The notes under the pieces were generated by a model. The model made no database searches. It saw only the letters and a list, made by a program, of their open reading frames with translations, and had not been told where the DNA came from. The translations under genes and the position numbers were made by a program. From assembly GCA_013397435.1 (NCBI GenBank), contig VZRG01001069.1, forward strand, positions 63,159 to 127,158: DNA of 64,000 nt. The letters run 5' to 3'. This DNA is from Erythrocercus mccallii (taxonomy: Eukaryota; Chordata; Aves; Passeriformes; Dicruridae). Below, piece by piece: positions 28,301 through 40,300 of the stretch (positions are counted from its first letter, which is position 1; every line of letters begins with the position of its first letter).

Positions 28301-31300
28301 TTGCCTTGCCTTTTGACATTGCAATGTCTATAGCTGTACAACAGCATATGGGTTCACTAACAATGTGGGACAGCAGCCAATTTGGTCCTACGATAAAACA
28401 GGAATCAGCTGTGGGAAATAAGCCAAAGAAGTGTGATTCTCACATAAGGGACTTAAATAGGTGCTAGACCTTAGAGAAGCTCTTTGGCAGAATTTAAGCT
28501 TCTCTGCACGGGAGGCATTTTTCCTGAGATCCTGAGTACAACAATTTCCAGGAGGGTTGCAGGGCTATTGTTTCATCAGCTGTACTGCTTTGCTCTTTCT
28601 TTGCCCCCACCTTTGTTGTTTGCTTTATTTTGTTCATTTTTAAGAAAATCTTTATAGCACATTGCCATAAAATTGCGATCTCATCAGTATTTTTTTAGAA
28701 CTAAGCCATTTACTTCATGTGATTATGGAAAATAAAATGGAGAAAATTTTTCTGTTGCTTGGGGGGATCCTCAGGTTTCCTGAGCTCTGATCTAGGGAAT
28801 GCTTTTTGCAGCATGGCAAGCTGATCGCAAAAAGCAATGTGAACACTTTTGCTACTCCTGTGTTGTGTAGAGATCTGTGGTTTTAATTTTCTCACCTCTG
28901 TCTTAGAAAGTAAATATTTTGAAATGCAGAACCTTCAAATTAAATAAGTTGATTTTACCATCCTAATTTATTTAGTACAGGATTACTGTATACTTAATGG
29001 TTACCAAAGTCTGTAGAGTTGAGGTACAGATTTCACTTTTTGTGAAATACAAACTTTTCAAAGAGTTCATGGAAGTGATGTTGGGTGCACTCTGTGATAT
29101 AGGTCAGACTTTCTTTGAGACATTGACACATCTTAGGTAAGAAAGGAATAACAAAATCAAACAACAGTAAATCATTTGTTCTAAAATACATTCCTTATTT
29201 TTTCTCAAGCTTGTTAAAGTCCAACTGTTCTGATGCTCAAGATGTCCAAATCATTGCCCATGGAGATCGCTGGATCAAATCCCTGCTCAAAGCAGGATCA
29301 ATTAGAAAATTAGATCAGGTTATTATGAGCTCTATCCAGCTGTGTTTTGAAACTCTCCATGGATGGGGATTATTCCACAAACCTCTACAAAACTTATTCA
29401 AGTATCCCAAGCAATAAACTGGGAAAAGATGTATTTTAAAATACTTTCATGTGGGATGTTCACTTTGCATCATTTCTTTTTGGACTCCTATTTATATTAA
29501 TCACAAATACTAAAAAATTTAGAATAAAAATTAATTACAAAACTTTGAGTCATTTATTCTTATAAAGAGACTGAATTGTACTTTTGAGAAGAAACATGTC
29601 TGAATGCTGAGGCCTGTGAATGTGTATGAGTGGGAGCAAGTGTTTGGCTTCTTGTTTACACCAGGTATTATTTCTGTTCATTCCTTTAAAGCAGTGCTTT
29701 TTTGTATATGAATATCAAGAAATCTTTTTCTTCCCCCCTGTTCCAGGCAAGTATTTCCAAATGGGCTTCCTGAAGAATACTCTCTAGTTGCTACGTTCCG
29801 TATACGGCGAAATACCAAGAAAGAGCGTTGGTATATATGGCAAGTTTTAAATCAGTATGACACACCTGAGGTTAGAGTCATTGATTTATTTCTTCTTCTT
29901 CTTGAAACTTCTTCAAAGTTCCTCCTTCTTTTTTCCCCCCATGTAATATGGCACATGAAATAATGGATGTTTCATTAATGGTTTTAGCTAAAGTTTCTAT
30001 GAAATACAGACTGCTCTGAAATAATTGATAATTTGTTGCAGGAATGACAGAAATTTAGCAAAATTTGTTCAGTTTAGACTGAAAAATAGAATAAATGCAT
30101 GTTATGATTTATAGCTGATATGTATTTACCAAGTTACATAGAAGAATGTTTCATAACATAATTCTTGCCCAGTATATGTAGTTGAAATAATTTTTTAATA
30201 TATATTTACATATGTGCTTCTTTCTTATAACTTTTAAATAACTGCTTCTTTTATTTTGTCTTGCTTTCAGATCTCTGTCCTCCTGGATGGTACAAAAAAG
30301 GTGGTGGAGTACATGACCAAATCCGCTCAGGGAAATATACTGCACTACACTTTTAAGAGTCGAGAAATTTATCCATTGTTTGATCGGCAGTGGCATAAGC
30401 TTGGTATTAGCGTGCAGTCAGGGATCATTTCCCTCTATTTGGATTGTAATTTAATTGAGAGAAAGCAGACTGATGAAAAATTCATCATTGACTTGCAGGG
30501 AAGGACACTGATTGCTTCTCGTGCTGCGGATGATAAGCCTGTAGATGTGAGTAATATGAAAGGACAAACAGATAACTTGAAGTAATGTTTCAGCCATGCT
30601 TTTACTAACACAGTTGTAAAGAATCACATAGATAAAATGCTGAAACCCAGTCATTACTTTTGAGTGTGTATTCTTAATTTGAAGTCCTTAAGTGTTTTTC
30701 TCTAAACATTATTCAATGCTGTAGCATCTGCTAAGACAAAGCTGTTGCCAAAGTAACTGCATAAAACTCAGTCCTGGTTTAAGGAGTCTGCTTTTCTGTA
30801 TTTAATTTGGAGAAAGAGCCACCAAATTACTACAGATATATTACTGCTATGTTTAAAGATAACTTGCAGTCCTAATTTTTTTCTCTCATTTTTAGTAAGA
30901 TTTATTTATACATTTGTATCAGTAGTCTGTTAACACTTTGATTGTCTTTGGTAACAAGGAGACACAAAATAATTAAGGATTACCTCTGTATACAGGTCTT
31001 CTAGAGTAATTCAGCTATGTAGAAATAGGGGTACATTGTTCATAGTTTTCCCTCCCTTATCCAAAAGGGAGGAGGGATTAGTAAGTGGCCGGAGGTGTGT
31101 TTCCTGCAGCCTTTGGTGCAAGAATTATCCAAAGGAACCTCATAATATTCTGTGCTATTTTCTGTCCCAGGGATGCTCTCTTCTGTTTCCTCATGGAGGG
31201 AGGAAAGTATTTTGAAAGCAAGTAACTTGAAAGCACAGCAAATAATTTGAAATCTTCAGGAAATATCAGTTTAAGTACACTGACATGCAGCTACCAGATT

Positions 31301-34300
31301 TAAAGCAACTGCTTTGGAGTTCATAGTGACCATCAGAAAGCTTCAGCAATGTTGTGTACATTGTAGGGTTCAAAGGAAAATAGCACCTTGTAACTGCAAG
31401 CTAGAATTGCAGGAGGAATCATTCTTGTGGGGCATTTTGCCTGGACTCAGAGCTCTTATTTCATGGAGCCAAGCTCATGCTTTGTTTTATTTTCAAAGAC
31501 TTGAGTTCAACATTATTTGAAGTGTGTGTACAATCTTCTCATTTCCAAATAGAATGCAGGAGAAAGAGCAGGGTTTTTCTGCTGGTTGCATGGTATGAAC
31601 TGGATAATTCTGAGTGGAAGTTGTCAGTTAGGATTTCCACGTTTGCAGCAAAACATTACAGGATTAAAGCTGATGGAGGCAGCAGAGCAGATCCTGTACC
31701 AATGGTCACTTTTCTCAATACTAAGTGCAAGAGGAGATTAAGAGGATATAAAACTGATGCAGAAAGAGGCATATGAGGACAAGAATAACGAGTTAGAATT
31801 TTACTTGCTTCTTGTCTCACTAATCCACCTAAACTCTCTGAAACATAAGCTTTACAAACAGAATTTGTGATTTTTTGCTCTTCAGGTGATTTAGTGGCAA
31901 TGTCCAGGTAAAGGTCTGTCCAAAACAATAGATGTATGTGATAGAGAGTTTATCAAAATTTATTTTAGTTTCCTGCAGAGGAGAATTACATTCCTGCAAA
32001 GAAGGTTTGCAGAGGATGTCTACAAGGCTAAAATGCCTGTGTAATATAGCAAACCAATACAGATGGATTCAACTTACATGAAAAGAAATTACATCAAAGT
32101 AATGTACTGCATAATTTGTTCCTTAAATAAGGAGCTGTGTAATTGTTTTGGATTGGTCTTATTCTAGCATTTCAGAAATATACAATGGTTCAAAGAGAAA
32201 GTTTATTACACCAAAATAAGAAAAAGCATGCCGTAACGCATAATTTTTTAGACCTTGTATTAATTTCTTTTGTATTTCTTAATAGATTGAACTTCACCAC
32301 ATAGGAGTTTATTGTAATTCACAACTTGCAACAGAAGATATGTGTTGTGAAATATCTGCAGACTTGGTAAGTTATCTGCTAAAACTCAAATGTTAATACA
32401 GAAGTAACTGCTTTATTGTTGCTTGCTAAAGAGTTGTAAAAAATTCAGAAGAGGTGATAATTTAATTACCTTCTAAAAATTAATTCCATATCTGGAGTCA
32501 TTGTACAGTTTTTCGCTGCCTAAATTAATGGTACAGTGGAACCTCAACAAAAGGCACTAGGTGCTGCTAGTGCTTTTTAAATGCATTTCTTAACATTGAT
32601 TAATGTCTAATTGGTAACTCAAGAAGCCTCGGAGAGTAGAAAACAAATCACTGCGATGACTTGAGAATGGTTTCAAACAACAGAGGCTGTTTCACAAGCA
32701 GTTGCATCTTGTGAAGCTTTACAGATGATATAAACAAAGCCCATGAAAGAGTGCATGACTGGAAGAGAAAGAAAATAGGATGGTGTTGAGTTTTCTTTAT
32801 TTTACTACACTTCATAATTGGCAAGTTATAGTGGTAGGTTGATGGTTGGACTTGATCCTACAGGTCTCTTTCAACCTTGATGATTCTATGAAATACTTTC
32901 TTCTTTAGAATGCACATGTTTCACATAAGGGAGAATATTGATTTAGTTTAAAGGTTTCACTTTTCCCTCTTGTTTTGATAGACAAGAATCAGTGCAACCT
33001 GGAAGACAGTAGAACCATAACTTGAAGTTGTAGATGTAATTATTTTGCTCAATCTAGCCCATTAAATAAAAAAGCAAACCACAAATAGCCTCAGAAAGAC
33101 ATTGTGTTAAATTATTGGCCTGCTAGCCATAAGTAGTCTTTAAGGTCAGGCTCCTCTGAGACAGTGGACAGTGTCATCACCACCAAGATTGTAATAAGCA
33201 AAAAAACCCCAGAGCATGTGGAAGGACTAATTGATTACATCCACAAAGAGATAGGGAAAAGTGTACTTGGATTGGAGAGAGAAATCTGCCCAAGAATGGA
33301 GGAGCAGAAGACTGCTTGGTGCTTAGAAGCATGAAAGAAACATGATCTAACTTCAGGAGGAAATTCAATTTTAAACAATGATTAATCGTTCAAATATATT
33401 TCTAAATATATTCTTGATAGTAATACAGACTTTCTCTTGAATGTATAAGCTTATGAAAAAGTGGAATGAATGCAATTTCTGTAGATTGCACTTGGTGCTT
33501 GGAAATACAATATATTGAGCACTTATGACACAACAGCAAAAAAAGCAAGAACAAAACAAACCCCAATTACATATGAACACAAAAAGCTCAATAACACACT
33601 TTTTTAATAACATGTAAACATTCATTCATCTATATAGCTAACAGCATCATCAGTTTCATTTGTATGTCTTTTGTTTAAGATGTAGGAAATGGTGGTCTAC
33701 TTGTTACTGACTTTCATATTGAAACTAGCATCACAAATTTTGATTTATTTTTTTGCAACTTCCTTTACCCATTATAACAGCTACATTTTCAGTGATTTGA
33801 GGGAAGGAATTTATACTTGGATACAAATTTCTATGCTGAGCAGTAAATCCCATGGCAATTTCTCTGACAGAAGGCTCGAAAAAAACACCTCATTACATCT
33901 TAATGAAAGTTTCTGAAATTTAGCATGTTCTGTTGGTTTGTCCTGTAGTATTACTTCAGGTTGTCTCAGTTCACAGGAGTCACAGACAAGTAAATCCTGG
34001 CTTTGGGGCTTTTTTGTTTGTTTCCAAACTATGTATGCCAGAAGCATTTAACTACAAAAAGAAAAAAAATTCCTTAGCAGTCGCTTGTATATTTTGCACT
34101 TAGGGGCAGGGCAGAGGACAGGATGAGACTGAAAAGTATCACATTTTTTTTCTCCCCTATCTTTTTTTTTTCTGTCTCACTAGTTCTAATTTTGGGAGAC
34201 TTTATTCCTCTTTATTCCCCTGTCTTTTGGAAGAAAGAAGTGGGACCATCATATCAGTTTTAACTGGTATTGACTTTAGAACAGAAGGATTGCAATATCT

Positions 34301-37300
34301 AGACTTCATTTTTTACAGCTCTTTTTCTCTGTTTGGAAATTGTTGCCACTTTCCATGTATGGTTTGCACAGGAGTATTAATATGAAAGGTAATATAAAAC
34401 TAATGGTTGTATGGTATTTACCTTTTAACCAAAGTGGATCAAAAACCAGAAAATCTTTTTCTTGTAGTGCCCACATGAGGAGAGGTTACTAGCTACAACT
34501 TCATCACCAGTGACTGTTCATGCCAGCAAAATAGACACGCTTCCAGGGATGCAGCAAGAATCTACACACAGATGCTATTGCTTTCCAAATAAAGTATAAA
34601 GTTTTCCTGTTGCTTTTTAATGCATCATGCTGTTTAATCCTGTTAGATATAAAAATAGTTAAGAGGTTTTTTTGCAGTCATGAAAAAATCTTACTGGTTT
34701 GTAGTATTGTAACATGCTTACATTGTATTTCCCAGTGAAGAGACAGTACATTTTGGATTTAGTTAATCCAAATTAACTAAAGTAAAGTTAGATATTTCAG
34801 TAAGGTTTAATTGTTTGAATATACACCTGAAAAAGTACCATGGTAAAACTGAGAATTATATTTAGGCATTATATTTAGTGTAAATGTTTTTACTTGGGAA
34901 TGAATTATAGTCTACATAATGTTTGTTTTCTTTTAATACTTCTCCTGGGTGTTGCACTATATTTATTGAGTCATTTGCTTTGTTAAGCATTTGTGACAAA
35001 GACAGGAAACCTAACCAAATATATTTTAGATCTGCTTTGTTGACTTTTTTATTTCTTTTAAAATCAGGGAGAAGCAGGATTGCCAGGAGTAGCTGGTTTG
35101 CCAGGCCAAAAAGGAGAGAAAGGTGAAAAGGTAAAATAACACTTGAATCCTCTCTTTCAGGCCTTGTCATTGGCTTATCTTTATTAAATAGGAATTATAT
35201 GGATTCTGTTATTCCTTAAAGGAATCTGCCTGAACACAGGTTAGATCCTTAATCAGCCAGTGTCTGGCTCTGTCTGTGAGCACCCTGCCAGGGATTTTCA
35301 GCTGCTTTGGGGTCACCTCATCAACTCTGTGGAGCACGGTTTACCAGCCTGGGAAGCACATGCCTCCCCAGCCCTGTCACCAGGCCCTATACAGAAGGTG
35401 TGTAAATAGTCTGACAAGAATTTTTCCATATCGAGTGTGTACATCACTGCTGTATGACCTCAGCATATTCTTTGACAACACTTGTACCTGAAACTTTGTT
35501 AATTGTGAAGAGAGAAGAATCTGACATTGGCAAGTCTCTAGGACAGGCCAGTTGGTCCTCTCCTTGGGCCTTTTCTGAATTTTCCTGTAGTGCTCACCAT
35601 GACATTCTTAAGCTACGTAGCTTGAAATTTCCTAATTATATAGGTCAACGTATCAGATGTTTTCCCTTCACACTCCATTCCTTAAATTTTGTTGGAGGAT
35701 GCTGAATTAAGACATGTCTGGGAATGTGTTTTCCATGTGCTATCAGAGGGGGCAAATTGAACAAATTATTGTAAATCTGCCACAAAGACAGTGAGATAGG
35801 AATTAAGTTCAGGGAATGCAGTGTGAGAGGAAGATGCCTAGAATATCCTAATCCAGAGGTTAGGATGGAATTATCCTAACCCAACATCATACCTTGCAGC
35901 ACACCATTTATTATGTGATCTGAAATAGTTAGTGGAGGGCTGTTCCCACAACTGTAGTATCTGACTGAAAACAGTCCAGTTCTGAGAAGGCTTATCTAAA
36001 CAGCTGGTTGAAATTAAGAACATTTCTTGATAGTATATTGCCCCCCACCACAATTCCTCCCATCCAGTACATATTTCACTTTTGACACAAGCTGTATTTT
36101 TAGATGGAAAAAAAAGTTCAATCATGTTAGTTTCTACAGTCCAGCTGAACCTAGAGGGACTGCTCTCAGTTTTCAGACTTAATCACAAAGTTTTGATCCT
36201 GAGTGTATTAAACAATTGTCAGTTTTTAGTTTTAGCCTATGCCACCAGCATAGGGAATTTCCTAGCCTTTGTTTGGGAAACTGCTCTTCTGCTCCTGACC
36301 TGATCTGTTTGGACCATTATTACTACAAAGTCGGGAAAGCAGACTTCACAAGATTTTTTTTACCATTTAATCTCCCAGCCAATTAGCAGTATTTACCATG
36401 CTAAACATAGTGCCTCTAAACAAAGCACGTGAGTGTCTGTGGTCATTTTTGGTTCTGTTCTCCCACTTGTTTTACAAAAAGAGCCTCATTGCATGGATTC
36501 TCTATGCATGGAACTATCTAAGAGTCAATGGACCCCTCTGCACCCAGCAGAGTAACCTAAAGAGAGTATATTGACTTTCACAAAATTGAAGGAATCAGCA
36601 GGTTAAAGTCAGGACTGGTACACCAAGCAGGTAGAAAGCTACTTAATTTGAACTTTTCTTATAATTGAGCAGTACTTGTTATTTCCTAGCTTTGCAGTGA
36701 GTGGATTTTTTTCTTATTTGGGAGGATGGAGAAGGGGGGTTGGATGGAGGGCACAGTATGACTGTGATCAGGACTGGCTCACTGACCTTTGGGAGCAAAC
36801 ATATCATGTGTTAAATAGTGCCTGCCATGACAGAGCTGAAAGCAGCATTCTCTGAGATTTTAATACCATTTTTCTCATTGACTCTGCATTTACACAAGTT
36901 TTCAGTAACACTCATTCTCAATGATGGCCTTGTTACGTCAATAACTGGACCTGAAGAGGCAGAAAGGCTCCAGAACATTCCAGACATATAGGATACATGA
37001 TTTATTGTCAGATTATGTAAAGGAAACTAACAGACTCTGGCTGAGTGTCTTGTAATATATTATACACAAAATAGGCAGTTTCTTGATAATTTTGCTGGCC
37101 AGTTACAAAAAAACAGGTCTTCTCTAAGTTGTGTGTGGCTCCTCAGCATGTTTCCCCCTTTGCTGGTGTTCATCTTTGCATTTTATTGTTTCTTTTGCTT
37201 CTAAATCATATTACTATTGGCATCCAACTAACTATATTTAAATGTCCTTGCCACTGCAGCATCCAAGTGAAAATGTTAATATTTTACCTTCTTTCATGAG

Positions 37301-40300
37301 AAATTTCTAATTCTGTTAATATTGTCTTGTTTTCAACACAAGTTGTTATCCTTTTATTTGTCTCGTTCCAATTTCCCATTCACTTTAACTAATCGTATGA
37401 TTGAATTTACATCTTTTTTTTGCTGTGGGATTGACAAGGAAGTCTCTACCTACACAGATTGATATTAGGCTATATTCAAGCCCCTCAAAATTGCCCTTCT
37501 CTTCAGTCTAATGTCATTGTTCCCTAAGGTCAGACTGTTCAGGAACATCTAAGCTCTGGCCAGGATAAAGTATGATAGCTTATAAGCCATTTTAGGCATT
37601 TTAAATTTAATTATTAGCCTGTGTCCACTTCATTCCTGTTCTCTTGGCTCATCTTAGTACCTCTGAAGAAGTCTGAGCCAAAATTCAAAGTATATTGCAG
37701 GCCCAAAGAGGTGAAGTGCCATATTTTCACAGGAACAAGCATTCATGCAAATATTGATATGTCTCTGGCAAGCTGTGCATCTGAATGCACAGGAGCATTA
37801 CTGATCAAAATTATGCAATTTGTATGAATGATCTTCCTGTTTGTATACCTGGCCTTCCGTTATGACTTCATGAGGATGGTTCTTCACTCGAAACTATTAT
37901 CTCCGATACTTCAGACATGAAGTAGTTGGTTTGCACTGCAGGATATTTTTGCTGGGAGATCAGCTTCTGCAGCAAGGGTCCACCTCCTGTTCTTTAGTTC
38001 CTCAATAATTAAAACTGAAAAAATTGCTGAGACCAGCTTTGTTTGCTACTTACTAAGTGTACAATTTCGACTATCCCTAAATAATATGCTGTATTATTCT
38101 CATGGCAGCTATTCTCTTAGCACAGTGTGTTTCACAAGTTGCAAGTGGACACAAGTTAGATGGAAGTCTCCTGTGATTTTAACACATTTTGATATCTGCT
38201 GTGGAGTTGCATTTTTTCTTCTGCTGATCTGAGTGAGATATTTTCTGTGTTTTCTATTTGATTGTAATTTGTACTACTTCAGCATTGTATTTAGCTACTT
38301 AGAATCTTACAAATGTATTTGCTGTTATCAAATGTCTTTTGATAATGTTGTAAAGGTCCTGTTTTGTTCTCAGTATGTAGAAATTCTTCAGAAAGACAGA
38401 ATATGGATGACTGTAATTGGAATGATTACATATATACTGAATATATAAAATGATTTTCTCTCTCAAAGAGCTTAAAAAATGTTTTCTGCTTTTATTTCTT
38501 TTAAGCAGACTTAGTGCTCATGAAATATTTTAAATTGAGATCTAAACAGAATTAAATATTTTGATTTAACATTAAACCAACCCTAGCTGTTTTAATAGGT
38601 CATTGATTAATGCTGTAAGTGAAGTAGGGACCAAAAAGCCAGAGGCAGATTGCTTTCAAATGTTTAAATGCCTGTTGATGCACACCATGGAGAAATTTAC
38701 TACTACTCAACTTCATTATTTTAAATTTTACTTAAGGAAAAATACATTAAAAAGCTATTTTGGGATTGGTAGAGATAGGTTTATGCAATGTATTATTGCA
38801 CTAGGAAAATATTTTTAATAGAATGATATGAAAAAAATCTGGACAACAAGTGAAGTGTCTTAACTGTCCTTTCTGCCTATTTTTCTTGCTTGTCTTTCTT
38901 TCTGGCTACTCTGATTTTCCTCTTAAAATACAGTCTACTTGATTCCACCTAAAGCATATCTATTGTACTACGTACAACCTGGAGAATGGTTCCTTTCTGA
39001 CCCAGTCTTTGTTGCTGAGGTTATTGGTAGGGACCTAGAGCCTGGAATTCAAGAAAAAGAAGAAAATTGAGCAAAATATGGCTGGCAGTCAGTTATGACA
39101 AAATCAGTAATTGCCAGTATACTTAGTAAAATAAAATCTTACAGTGAGCAGAGGGAAAGACTTCATGCTTACCAACCTGGGAATTTATGAATAGTCCTAC
39201 TTATGTTTTACCATCTAATCACCCAAGTTATCAAAAAGGGAAAATATCATTAGCAACACAACAATTTTTTTCTTACTAAAAATTCTGAAATACTGGCTTT
39301 TTTACCATATTTGCCATTCCAGTATTCATCTTGGTCCTGAGTTTAAGTCTTCTTGAGGAGCAGAGATGGTGGCAGCAAGTCCTCACCACTCTGAGGTGCT
39401 CAGAGGTGTGGGAGATGTCACACTTCCCCAGTGGGGCCATTCTAGAGCTGAAACAGGAGCAGGGGAACCAGCAGCCTCTGGTACTGGTGCAGGACTTAAA
39501 CTGGTGACACCCAACTCAGGTCTTGGTGAGATCCTGCACTGATGGGACAGAGCACAGCTGGGGGCTTCTGCTGGGAGTAACAGGGATGATATTTCCTCAT
39601 CTATATACTCTGCTGCTCCCACAGTACCAGGGAAACCTTGGAGTGATGCTGCCTTTGGGATGAGTTTTCTTTCTCCTAACATATTCTCTGAATGTGAGTT
39701 CATTTTTTCCTTTTTGCTAACAGACACTTTTTTTACCTGCATATTTCTGGTGATGTTGTGCCCTGGTTTAGTTGAGACAGAGTTCCTCTTCTTCACAGTA
39801 GCCACAGTAGTAGTAGGAGGATATGTTTTGGATTTGTGCTGGAAACAGGGTTGATACCACAGGGATGTTTTCATTATTGCCAAGCAGTGCTTGCACAGTG
39901 TCAAGGCCTTTTCTGCTCCCTACCCCATCCCCCCTTGAGGAGGCTGGGGGTGCACAAGGAGTTGTGAAGGGACACAGCCAGGCCAGGTGACCCCAACTAC
40001 CAAAGGGATATTCCATACCCTACACATGGTGGCATGCTCAGTACATAAAGCAGTGGGAAGAAGGAGGAAGCAGGGGGACATCTGGAGCCGTTTGTCTTCC
40101 CAAGTCACCATTACATGATGGAGCTATGCTTTCCTGGGGATGGCTGAATACCTGCCTGCCCATGAGAAGCTCAGTTGAAAAGGATTTTCACTGTAACCCT
40201 TAGTAAATCCTGATAGCTTACGGTTCTACCTTTGGCTGTTGTTACCTTTGGCTGTGTAGCTCATAACCTATAAATGCCAGCCTTGTACTACTACTATTCA

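Larger units (their letters stand above)
9906..29746 (+). other. COL19A1: Intron 4 of COL19A1 (19.8 kb)
   Basis: The longest intron in the window and notably poor in transposons: only small CR1 pieces at about 18.3, 19.6 and 29.2 kb were recognised. It also holds a 20-base poly-T (11592-11611), a hairpin-forming inverted repeat (24463-24491) and a 16-bp tandem duplication (25355-25386). I found no exon-like sequence joining in frame. The remaining stretches show nothing I can name. Confidence 0.85.

Noticed and set aside
31314..31928. Open frames on both strands in intron 6
   Set aside because: No collagen or other motif and no matching splice pattern; the flanking exons 6 and 7 already join in phase.
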